Source of the DNA: an uncultured Cytophagales bacterium
Lineage (GTDB): Bacteria; Bacteroidota; Bacteroidia; Cytophagales; Cyclobacteriaceae
NCBI GenBank assembly: GCA_913057175.1
Contig: CAJXNP010000003.1
Coordinates: forward strand, 124,001-188,000
Length of the DNA stretch: 64,000 nt
Reading direction: 5' to 3'
Shown: in pieces, positions 56,016 to 63,662 of the stretch
How the letters are laid out: every line of letters begins with the position of its first letter
Position numbering within the stretch: the stretch's first letter is position 1
The notes under the pieces: generated by a model
What the model was told of the DNA's origin: nothing
Databases searched by the model: none
The model's input: only the letters and a program-made list of their open reading frames with translations
Position numbers and translations under genes: made by a program

Positions 56016-56099
56016 GGATCACAGATCCTGCTTTTCATCAGAAGTTTGCAGTCTCGCAAAGCTAAGACTACAAACAGCGCACACTACCGAGAGCGGGGG
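56016..56099. repeat. REP-like hairpins and repeat C, copy 1
   Basis: GGATC-ACA-GATCC (56016-56028), then GTTTGCAGTCT (56044-56054) / AGACTACAAAC (56065-56075) with one mismatch. The right arm is the start of the 38-base repeat C (56062-56099, ending in a run of five G), identical to 56749-56786. Confidence 0.75.
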
Positions 56100-56112
56100 C
56101 ATATATTACATA

Positions 56113-56649
56113 TTATGCATATTTAACAATCAAATAATAGCACATATTCTCCATAAACAATAGCTTGGCCGCTATATTTTCAATATTGGAAGTAAGCATC
56201 TTTTTTCGATTTAAACTTCCCTCATTACTGAAAAAATTATGGCTGATAATCTTATTTAATTCCTCATATGCTAAAGTATACTTTTCTTCCTTATGAATAT
56301 CTTCAACTATTAATTGAATGTCTTTATAAAATAAATTCAAATCTTTTTCACTAACTCTAATGTTTGAACAGGGATTGCTTAAGCTACCATTTGGCAATAA
56401 TCCACCTGAAGCATCAATCGCATTTCTTGCAAAATCTCCAATCTCGATAGATAATTTCAATAACTTATTTTGAAGTAAACTATCAGTTGGATGCCTGTTA
56501 TTTAAATAGGGGCGCCAAAGAGAAAGATTATAAAAGTTGGCGTAGTTTATTAAGTCCCCTTTTTCGTTACATCTTTCATTCTTCTGACAAGAACAAAGAC
56601 TAACAATTAAAACCAAGACAACAACCAAATTTCTAATTGACCTGTTCAT
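56113..56649 (-). CDS. Small lipoprotein of unknown function, immunity-like position
   Basis: A 178-residue lipoprotein starting at the ATG at 56649 (lipobox SLCSC, Cys21). A helical mature domain includes LLQNKLLKLSIEIGDFARNA and DLNLFYKDIQLIVEDIHKEE. Its C-terminal third is distantly similar to the lipoprotein at 53929. It follows a start-less fragment by 6 bases, and the pair is enclosed by the two copies of repeat C. Function not known; immunity protein is a guess from layout. Confidence 0.6.
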   Translation of the reverse strand: MNRSIRNLVVVLVLIVSLCSCQKNERCNEKGDLINYANFYNLSLWRPYLNNRHPTDSLLQNKLLKLSIEIGDFARNAIDASGGLLPNGSLSNPCSNIRVSEKDLNLFYKDIQLIVEDIHKEEKYTLAYEELNKIISHNFFSNEGSLNRKKMLTSNIENIAAKLLFMENMCYYLIVKYA

Positions 56650-56655
56650 CAAAAT

Positions 56656-56748
56656 TTATTTAATACGTTTATATTTTACGCTATCCGCATGATTTGCTCT
56701 TCGTGCATCATGGTATGATCCAAAATTTCCATTTGAAAGTTTTGGGAC
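56656..56748 (-). pseudogene. Start-less C-terminal protein fragment 1 (orphan-tip candidate)
   Basis: A 30-codon open frame without any start codon: VPKLSNGNFGSYHDARRA, then NHADSVKYKRIK and a stop at 56656-56658. Its first codon abuts repeat C (56749), where the frame meets a stop. The composition, with a basic Tyr/His/Arg-rich end, is like the tail of a secreted toxin domain, but it is too short to name. Confidence 0.4.
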
Positions 56749-56786
56749 CTAAGACTACAAACAGCGCACACTACCGAGAGCGGGGG
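56749..56786. repeat. Repeat C, copy 2
   Basis: 38 bases identical to 56062-56099, from CTAAGACTAC to AGAGCGGGGG. It lacks the left hairpin arm present at copy 1, so it is a half-element, and is followed within 5 bases by repeat A copy 2. Confidence 0.8.
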
Positions 56787-56790
56787 GTTG

Positions 56791-56896
56791 CCAAGTGAAC
56801 TACACTGCATGCATGCCTCAGAGTCTCAATCAGAAACTACAATTGTGCCAGTAGATGAAGCATTCCAGGCTGATTGATGACTCTGAGGAGAAGTAA
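56791..56896. repeat. Direct repeat A, copy 2
   Basis: 106 bases matching 53798-53904 in the same orientation, identical over the final 34 bases (56863-56896). Contains the same CTCAGAGTC/GACTCTGAG inverted pair. Marks the right edge of the island. Confidence 0.8.
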
Positions 56897-56961
56897 GAGG
56901 AGAAGTAATAGAGGTTTGATATTTGAATAAGACAAAAAAACGGATTATCGCAATTTATTTA

Positions 56962-57840
56962 TTATTTCCCACCAGTCATCTTATTAAACAGATTCAGCTG
57001 TTCTTTCATAGCTGAAATTCTGTCAGCTGGCTCCGTCCTGGCTTCCAATAATATCCACCCCTTGTAATTCATCCCTACAAACAGGTCCATCAGGTCCTGG
57101 TAAGGATATTCTCCGACATTTAGTTCTCTGATATGCACTGTATCGCCAAACCACTTTTTTACAGAATTGAAATTCGCCTCGAGCCCTGGGGCTAACAGGT
57201 CCTCATCATTGCAGTTCCAGCAAATCTTTACACTCTTCTCCGTAACCTGCTCGAATATGGCCTTCATATTGGGTATCTCCTGGGTGAGTTTCCCATGAAC
57301 CTCCACTCTGACCAGCTGTCCCTGGTCACTGGCAAACCTGCCCACTTCATTCAATGAGGCTGCAATCTGGGCTATCGTCTTTTCTTTGCTCACTTCCTCA
57401 GGTAAACCATTTGGCTTGACCTTGATGCCCGTTGCTCCTATGTCTTTGCACAATTTGATATACTCCTTCGTCCCTTCTATATTCTTCCTGACCAGGTCCT
57501 GATCAACGTGGTGGTAGTCAAAATTTGATCCATAGCCCACACAGGTTACAGAGCTATCAGCAAACCTTTTCCTTACCTCTTCCCTCTGTTTCGAACTCAG
57601 GCTCGTTTCTACGCCATGTGCGTGTTCTGTGCGCAGCTCCACACCAAGTAATCCTGTCTTTTCGCAGTTTTCAATCAAGGTCGGGAGATCCCAATCCCGC
57701 CCCCATTGATAAGTTACCAAACCAAGCTTCATCCTGGTTTTTTTAGCTTTTGCCATCAAAATTGAGGGATCTATCAATGACAGCCCTGCTCCGAAGACCA
57801 GGCTCTTTTGTATGAATTGACGACGAGAATGATTATCCAT
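56962..57840 (-). CDS. Tat-exported sugar phosphate isomerase/epimerase-like TIM barrel protein
   Basis: A 292-residue protein with a Tat-type N-terminus (SRRQFIQKSLVFGAG) and an AP-endonuclease-2/xylose-isomerase-like TIM barrel: MKLGLVTYQWGRDWDL, LLGVELRTEHAHGVE, ATGIKVKPNGLP, CWNCNDEDLLAPG, VHIRELNVGEYPYQDL and KGWILLEARTEP. His, Glu and Asp residues at strand ends suit metal binding. The export signal means it acts in the periplasm. It starts 40 bases after a DUF6807 gene and is probably co-transcribed. In known clusters such proteins act as 3-keto-glycoside lyases or epimerases. Confidence 0.85.
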   Translation of the reverse strand: MDNHSRRQFIQKSLVFGAGLSLIDPSILMAKAKKTRMKLGLVTYQWGRDWDLPTLIENCEKTGLLGVELRTEHAHGVETSLSSKQREEVRKRFADSSVTCVGYGSNFDYHHVDQDLVRKNIEGTKEYIKLCKDIGATGIKVKPNGLPEEVSKEKTIAQIAASLNEVGRFASDQGQLVRVEVHGKLTQEIPNMKAIFEQVTEKSVKICWNCNDEDLLAPGLEANFNSVKKWFGDTVHIRELNVGEYPYQDLMDLFVGMNYKGWILLEARTEPADRISAMKEQLNLFNKMTGGK

Positions 57841-57880
57841 AGTAGTTTTTAACTTTTGTTTTATAGCTTATGGTCTTTAA

Positions 57881-58912
57881 TTATTCTTTTGAATAATCGT
57901 CTGCCAGTTTGTTGATCTGTGCATCATTCAGATCCTCGCCAGCTACCACAAGCCTGTACTTGAAAGTTACTGTTTCTCCTTCTTTTAGACAAAAATTCAA
58001 CTCAAGTTCTCCATCAGAGAATACTTTCTGACCAAGTGTGTTGGCCGCGAACAAGCCATAATCACGTGCATGCCAATAAGTTGGGTACCCAACATTTTTG
58101 GGATGATCAATGATAACAAGCGCTACCGACTCACCCTTTATTTCACTCCCTAGTTTCATCCATCGGCACCTGGTCCCCCATACTTCGTTACCTTCAACAC
58201 CTTCTGCACTTCTGTAGTTACCCTTCACGTACGTGTTGTCCATCTGCTTCACTTCGGTGACTGTTCCGTGCGAATCTACAAGCTTGGTAGGTTTCTCTGA
58301 AGGAAGCTCGAGTTCACGTGCCACACGGATGGCATACATTCCCTCTTTATTATCTGTGAACTTCACCTCGTCAACCATGGCTTTCAGGGTCGTTGTCCGA
58401 TCAATAATTCGTACGTTCCCATCAGAAATAAACTCAAACTTAGTCTCCTCTTCCAGCAACACTTTGTTGTCGGGAGATTTCCAATCTGAACGGGTTACGA
58501 GTACTGCCTTTCCTTTTCCACTTTTTGCTTTTTCAATTGTCTTGTGGTAGATGGTTCCAAAGCCATCTCTTTTTTCCGGAGAAATAGCATCGGAATTATT
58601 CCAGAAGTCGAGCCCGTTTACATCGCCATAGTTGAACCAGACTCCCACATGGTGAGGATGATCACTTCGATCTCCTTCTTTATTAACCATTGGATAGCTT
58701 CTTGTCAGCACATTTCCTTCCGGAGACATTACCGGCCACAATACAGGCTTTTTCACATTCTCCGGGTATATGTATGATGTAAATAGCTCACCGTCAATTA
58801 ATACATCAACTTTTCTCTCTTTAGAATTTTCATTTAGTTGGACCATTTCTTTTTGTTGACCGAACAGCATTGAGCTGCTGAATATGGCAACTAACAATAT
58901 ATAATTTCTCAT
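57881..58912 (-). CDS. DUF6807 (PmoA-like) secreted protein
   Basis: A 343-residue periplasmic protein (signal peptide end near SMLFGQ). Family hallmarks are FTSYIYPENVKKPVLWPVMS, RSYPMVNKEGDRSDHPHHVGVWF (the HPHH motif), then VNGLDFWNN, and a late PTYWHARDYGLFAANTLGQ. The family is often named methane oxygenase PmoA by annotation error; it is unrelated to methane oxidation and accompanies Gfo/Idh/MocA oxidoreductases in marine Bacteroidota and Planctomycetes. Upstream of the TIM-barrel gene. Confidence 0.85.
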   Translation of the reverse strand: MRNYILLVAIFSSSMLFGQQKEMVQLNENSKERKVDVLIDGELFTSYIYPENVKKPVLWPVMSPEGNVLTRSYPMVNKEGDRSDHPHHVGVWFNYGDVNGLDFWNNSDAISPEKRDGFGTIYHKTIEKAKSGKGKAVLVTRSDWKSPDNKVLLEEETKFEFISDGNVRIIDRTTTLKAMVDEVKFTDNKEGMYAIRVARELELPSEKPTKLVDSHGTVTEVKQMDNTYVKGNYRSAEGVEGNEVWGTRCRWMKLGSEIKGESVALVIIDHPKNVGYPTYWHARDYGLFAANTLGQKVFSDGELELNFCLKEGETVTFKYRLVVAGEDLNDAQINKLADDYSKE

Positions 58913-58968
58913 CTTTTAATCTTAATTAATTTTTCTTGTCCTCCTGAATTAGCTGTAAAAAAATAAAC

Positions 58969-59001
58969 AAACCTGCCAGTCAAGGATATTCCGGCAGGTT
59001 T
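58969..59001 (-). terminator. Terminator of the Gfo/Idh/MocA gene
   Basis: AAACCTGCC (58969-58977) / GGCAGGTTT (58993-59001), a perfect 9-bp stem. On the minus strand it is followed by GTTTATTTTTT. It is 30 bases after the oxidoreductase stop, so the following DUF6807 gene needs its own promoter or read-through. Confidence 0.7.
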
Positions 59002-59030
59002 CTATTTTATTTATTTTTATCATGAATTTC

Positions 59031-60368
59031 TTATACCTTATCAGGAACTACATAATCACCCCGATAATTTCTTGTGAGCATCTCGTCAGCTTCCGGATCA
59101 TTCACAAAGGTTTCGGAATCCGGGTTAAATGTTAAAACACGATCCAACCTGTAAGCGATATTCCCTAGATGTGCCAGAGCTGATGACAGATGGGCGGTCT
59201 CAACCGGTCCATTCAGGATGGTCTTATCACGTTTCCTTACTGCCTCGATGAAATTAGCAAAATGAGCATCCGTACCACCAAGGCCCCGATCCATTTCTGA
59301 ACCTGATTCCCCACCATCTTCGCCTGACTTACCTGGTGTCCTGTCCTTGCCCAGATAGGACTTATACTTGTCATAACCATCCACTACAATGATTCCCTTA
59401 TCACCATAGAAAATATTACCAACTGTAGCGCCTTCCTCGGAATTAGTACACCACGGACGTACTTCAAATTGTATAATTTTATCCTCATCAGGATATTTAT
59501 AGATCGATGTTAATAGCTCCGGAGTTTCCTTGCAGTCATCCCAGAGGAACTTACCTCCCATTGAGGTGATCTTTGTTGGTAGCCCAACGTCCAAACCCCA
59601 CATGCACAGGTCTGTCTCATGGATCCCCTGGTTGCCTACATCACCATTACCATAATCCCAGTGCCAGTGCCAATTGTAGTGTACCAGGTTTTCAGTAAAT
59701 GGTCTCATGGGCGCCGGACCTGTCCATAAGTCATAGTCCAATCCGTCGGGAACCGATGAAAAGCCCTTATTGCCAATATCTCCTCTCCATCTGAACACCA
59801 ACCCCCTGGCCATATACACCCTGCCTATATAGCCATCCCGCATCAATTGTATGGCTTCGTTGATAGCCGGAGAGCTTCTTAACTGCACCCCGTGCTGGAC
59901 AATTCGGCCATATTTCTGTGCTGCCTCAACCATCTTCCTGCCTTCCCAGACATTATGTGAACCGGGCTTCTCTACATATGCATCTTTTCCCGCCTGACAA
60001 GCCCATATCACTGAAAGAGCATGCCAGTGATTCGGCGAGGCAATACTGACAACATCTATATCTTTGTTGTCCATCACACGACGAAGATCCTGCTCGAGGT
60101 CAACATTTTTATTGTACTTCTCCTTAAAGTCTTTCTGCCTTTCTTTCAGCACATTCATGTCAGGATCGCACAGCATCGTTACCTCAACATTTTCCTGCAC
60201 CATCAGTCCTGATATATGGCTCTTACCACGACCGTTTACACCTAATACCGCAGCATTGATGCGGTCGTTGGCACCAAAAGCTCTGGATGAAATAATAGTC
60301 GGTGCTACAAAGGCAGCCGAACTGGCTATTGCACTTTTCTTTATAAACTCTCTCCTGGAATTTTTCAT
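59031..60368 (-). CDS. Tat-exported Gfo/Idh/MocA family oxidoreductase
   Basis: A 445-residue NAD(P)-dependent sugar dehydrogenase with a Tat signal (SRREFIKKSAIASSAAFVAP). Rossmann loop AAVLGVNGRGKSHISGL, then VSIASPNHWHALSVIWA and the family lysine motif YVEKPGSHNVWEGRKM. GNQGIHETDLCMWGLD carries the HExDxxxW catalytic region. Exported members of this family oxidise the C3 hydroxyl of glycosides. A GH20 gene is divergent from it. Confidence 0.92.
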   Translation of the reverse strand: MKNSRREFIKKSAIASSAAFVAPTIISSRAFGANDRINAAVLGVNGRGKSHISGLMVQENVEVTMLCDPDMNVLKERQKDFKEKYNKNVDLEQDLRRVMDNKDIDVVSIASPNHWHALSVIWACQAGKDAYVEKPGSHNVWEGRKMVEAAQKYGRIVQHGVQLRSSPAINEAIQLMRDGYIGRVYMARGLVFRWRGDIGNKGFSSVPDGLDYDLWTGPAPMRPFTENLVHYNWHWHWDYGNGDVGNQGIHETDLCMWGLDVGLPTKITSMGGKFLWDDCKETPELLTSIYKYPDEDKIIQFEVRPWCTNSEEGATVGNIFYGDKGIIVVDGYDKYKSYLGKDRTPGKSGEDGGESGSEMDRGLGGTDAHFANFIEAVRKRDKTILNGPVETAHLSSALAHLGNIAYRLDRVLTFNPDSETFVNDPEADEMLTRNYRGDYVVPDKV

Positions 60369-60590
60369 TTGTGACGTTTTATGTTTACTTTTTTATTTCC
60401 AATATACTTTTTTTATATATGATACTCCAGATTTTCGAATAAGGCCTAAACCAATTTTGATTTTTTACTCCATAGAACTAAAATTTCTTATACTTCTTTC
60501 TTGTTTCTCCCGGATTCAACCATTAAGGTGGGTAGTCCATTTGAATAAGAATCCAGTAGTATAGTAAGAAAATAGACAATCTGTAAATCA

Positions 60591-63233
60591 ATGAGAAAAC
60601 TCATATTTTTTTCCTGTTTCTTGCTATTGGTAACACTTTTTAGCTGCGTCCGGAATGATGAAAATCCAGACATCAAAGTTCACTGGAAACACTTTACCAA
60701 TTTCACAGACGAGCCGGGGGTGTTTGAATCCAGTTTTATTCTATATCATCAAAATGGTTTTTCACTCGATGGATCTAATTGGGCGTTGTTTTTCAATATG
60801 GCACCAAGAACGATCGTAGAAACAAACACTCCACAACCAGCTTCGATCGAACATCTCAATGGAGACTGGTACAGGATGGCTCCTTCCAAAGATTTTCATT
60901 TATCGCAGGGGGATAGTATCACGATAAATTATAGAGGTATCGAATCGGTCATTAAGGAATCCGATCGACCCCTTGGACTGTATTTTGTCTATTATGATGA
61001 AAATGGTGATGAAAAGGAAATCGTGGAGGTCGCAGATTATAGCTACACTGCTTTTACTGAGCAAGATCAGATCAACAGAAGCCCCGAAGATTATGATCCG
61101 GTCCCTACTCCTGAATTTTTATATAAGTCCAATCAAAAATTATCGAAACTCCCTGGCGAGGAATTGGATTTAATCGTTCCAACACCGGTGAAAATGATTA
61201 AAAAGGAGGGCTTCTTAACTTTCAATGAAGAATTTAAAATCACATATGATGAAAATACGAAAAGTGAAGCCCAGTTCCTTCAGGATAAACTTAGCAATGA
61301 CATTGGCATCAGCCTGACTTTGTCACAATCTGATCCTGGCCCTAAAAAAATAACATTAAGAATAGGCGATGTCACAGTCGCGGGCAACACAAAAGAAGCA
61401 TATAAGTTGACAATTAATCCAGATGGAATCAGCATTGTCGGTTCTGACCAGGCAGGTGTATTCTATGGCATTCAGAGTTTGAGGGCTATGCTCCCTTTAG
61501 AAGCATTTCAGAATCCCGGTCAGCCGTTTACTTTAAATTACCGGGAAGTTAGTGATGCCCCTCGATTTGGATTCCGAAGCCTTCACCTGGATGTAGGGCG
61601 AAATTTTCAGACCAAAGAGGCTATACTCAAGTTGTTGGATGCGATGGCTTTTTATAAACTCAATCACTTTTTGTTTTATGTGACAGAAGATGAAGGATGG
61701 CGGCTTGAAATAGAAGGTCTTCCCGAATTAACCGATGTAGGCGCAGTAAGGCAACATACCAATTCGTTCAAAAACAGTACACTTCATCCTGCATATGGAT
61801 CTGGCCCGTTTGCCAACGATCCGGACAAATACGGAAGCGGTCATTACTCTAAAGAAGACTTCATTGAGATTCTCCAATATGCCCAAAAAAGACACATAAC
61901 CGTTATTCCTGAAGTTAACTTTCCCGGTCACGCCAGGGCAGCCATCAAGGCAATGGAATACAGGTATGAGCGTCTGATGAAAGAAGGCAAACCTGAAGAA
62001 GCAAATGAATACCGGCTGATCGATCCCGATGATACCTCAAAGTATATTTCCGCCCAGAGCTATAAAGATAATGTCGTATGTGTAGTTAAGGAAGAAGCCT
62101 ATCACTTCTACGAAAAAGTGGTAACGGAAATACTTCAGATGTATAAAGAAGCCGGTGTGCCAATTTCAAAATTTCACATGGGCGGCGATGAAGTGCCAAC
62201 AGGCGCATGGACAGGATCTCCCCTCGTAGTTGATTTTATGAAAAATCATCCGGAGATCGAAAATCATCATGCACTTCATGCATATTTTGTAAAAACCATG
62301 ACTGAGCGACTATCTCACCTTGACCTTGAATGGCATGGTTGGGAGGAAGTGGCTTTAAAAAAATCAGAAGGCAGCCATTACAAACCCAACCCCGAGTTTG
62401 TCGGAAAAAAAGTTGTTCCTTATATATGGAATAATCTGTTTGATTACCCTGATATAGGATATCAACTGGCTAATGCCGGCTATCCTGTGGTGCTGTGTAA
62501 TGTGTCTAATTTCTATTTTGATCTTGCATACAATAAGGATCCGAAGGAACCAGGGCTTTACTGGGCAGGATTTATCAACGAACGAGACAGTTGGACTTTT
62601 GCTCCCTTCAACATGTTCCGAACCACACTGAATACCTCCTCAGGTCAGGGAATCCATGTTTTGAGAACTGAGCAAAGAGGAGATGAAAAAGTAGATATTG
62701 TTAAAATAGAACCCGGCGATCAGCCAGGCCTCGAGTTAGAAAGGCTTAACCCTGAAGCCCGGCCAAATATAGTTGGCATAGAAGCGCAGATCTGGAGTGA
62801 GACGATTAAAGGTCAGGACATGCTGGAGTATTATTACTTGCCAAAACTTATTGGCTTTGCTGAAAGCGCATGGACAAAGGAACGATCCTGGGAAAATACA
62901 GATGATGAAGAATCAAGGATCTCTGCCCAACAAAAAGAGTGGAATGTCTTTGCCAATCTGCTTGCACAAAAAGAGTTACCCAGATTTCATTATCTCAATA
63001 ACGGTTACAATTACCGGATACCACCTCCAGGAGCAATTATCGAAGATGGATTCCTGAAAGCCAATGTAGAATATCCCGGATTGCATGTCTATTACACGAT
63101 AGACGGATCTGAACCAAACAAGAATTCACAATTATTTAGTGAGCCAGTACCACTAGAAGGCAAAACCACAATCAAACTGAAATGTATTGACATGGCAGGA
63201 AATGAAAGTCGCACTGTTGAAATTGAGAATTAG
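60591..63233 (+). CDS. GH20 beta-N-acetylhexosaminidase lipoprotein
   Basis: An 880-residue lipoprotein (lipobox TLFSC, Cys19). Order: chitobiase-type carbohydrate-binding domain (about 30-160), GH20b domain (about 185-320), TIM barrel from about 325 (FGFRSLHLDVGRNFQTK, KLNHFLFYVTEDEGWRLEI). The catalytic Asp-Glu pair is in FHMGGDEVPTGAW, with the substrate Trp in VGIEAQIWSET. The C-terminal about 75 residues form the chitobiase C-terminal beta domain (VYYTIDGSEPN). It removes terminal beta-linked GlcNAc or GalNAc, for example from chitobiose or glycan side chains. Confidence 0.93.
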   Translation: MRKLIFFSCFLLLVTLFSCVRNDENPDIKVHWKHFTNFTDEPGVFESSFILYHQNGFSLDGSNWALFFNMAPRTIVETNTPQPASIEHLNGDWYRMAPSKDFHLSQGDSITINYRGIESVIKESDRPLGLYFVYYDENGDEKEIVEVADYSYTAFTEQDQINRSPEDYDPVPTPEFLYKSNQKLSKLPGEELDLIVPTPVKMIKKEGFLTFNEEFKITYDENTKSEAQFLQDKLSNDIGISLTLSQSDPGPKKITLRIGDVTVAGNTKEAYKLTINPDGISIVGSDQAGVFYGIQSLRAMLPLEAFQNPGQPFTLNYREVSDAPRFGFRSLHLDVGRNFQTKEAILKLLDAMAFYKLNHFLFYVTEDEGWRLEIEGLPELTDVGAVRQHTNSFKNSTLHPAYGSGPFANDPDKYGSGHYSKEDFIEILQYAQKRHITVIPEVNFPGHARAAIKAMEYRYERLMKEGKPEEANEYRLIDPDDTSKYISAQSYKDNVVCVVKEEAYHFYEKVVTEILQMYKEAGVPISKFHMGGDEVPTGAWTGSPLVVDFMKNHPEIENHHALHAYFVKTMTERLSHLDLEWHGWEEVALKKSEGSHYKPNPEFVGKKVVPYIWNNLFDYPDIGYQLANAGYPVVLCNVSNFYFDLAYNKDPKEPGLYWAGFINERDSWTFAPFNMFRTTLNTSSGQGIHVLRTEQRGDEKVDIVKIEPGDQPGLELERLNPEARPNIVGIEAQIWSETIKGQDMLEYYYLPKLIGFAESAWTKERSWENTDDEESRISAQQKEWNVFANLLAQKELPRFHYLNNGYNYRIPPPGAIIEDGFLKANVEYPGLHVYYTIDGSEPNKNSQLFSEPVPLEGKTTIKLKCIDMAGNESRTVEIEN

Positions 63234-63662
63234 GCTAAAAGGCCTGGATCACTTATTTATCTTGCAACAAAAAACATTTTGCTATTTGACCTGAAACAAT
63301 TCACTCGATATTTCAATGAGGAAATTATCCAAGACATAACTTATTGAAAACTTTGTAATGAGAGTGTAACAAACAATGCCAAAGGCATTCCCACGGGGTA
63401 AATCAGGAAGTTTTAAGAAAAAACATAGCACCGCTATGGTGATGAAAGAATGAAACGAATTGACTGATTTGCCTGCCCGCCACAGGTGGGCCTATCCGAT
63501 GTAAGTTAAGGATGACGGCAAGTGAATTAGGCTCGAATTACCAGCCTGTCTGACAGGTATTTCTAACAATAATTTGTGTTAGAATAATTGAATTGTAGTT
63601 TTTAGAATTTATTTATTGAGCAGATGCTAATTGGTCATACCATCAGAGCAACCAGGCAATAT
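63234..63662. repeat. Intergenic hairpin cluster 3
   Basis: No gene. GACATAACTTATTGAAAACT plus TT (63333-63354) is the reverse complement of 4149-4170 over 22 bases. It is followed by hairpins AATGCC-AAA-GGCATT (63375-63389), CATAGC-ACC-GCTATG (63424-63438), GCCCGCC-ACA-GGTGGGC (63475-63491), CCTGTC-T-GACAGG (63545-63557) and TTCTAACA/TGTTAGAA (63561-63584). Same character as clusters 1 and 2. Confidence 0.55.

Larger units (their letters stand above)
53798..56896. mobile_element. Repeat-bounded accessory island with orphan C-terminal/immunity-like cassettes and a RAYT
   Basis: About 3.1 kb bounded by two copies of repeat A. Inside are two copies of repeat B (54641-54740, 55294-55394), two of repeat C (56062-56099, 56749-56786), a REP-associated tyrosine transposase, and three small secreted or membrane proteins each preceded by a start-less open fragment. 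All coding is on the minus strand and visibly more AT-rich than the neighbours. The combined layout suggests a recombination-shuffled cassette region; that reading is an inference. Confidence 0.45.

Noticed and set aside
53798-56896. CRISPR array among the repeats
   Set aside because: The repeats come in pairs at irregular distance with genes between them; there are no regular spacers and no cas genes.
57881-58912. Methane monooxygenase subunit (PmoA) function
   Set aside because: The protein is a soluble secreted DUF6807 protein without the membrane helices of PmoA; the name is a known annotation carry-over.
60064-60564. A 166-codon plus-strand frame opposite the oxidoreductase start
   Set aside because: It overlaps the conserved Rossmann region of the oxidoreductase in antisense and has no recognisable feature.
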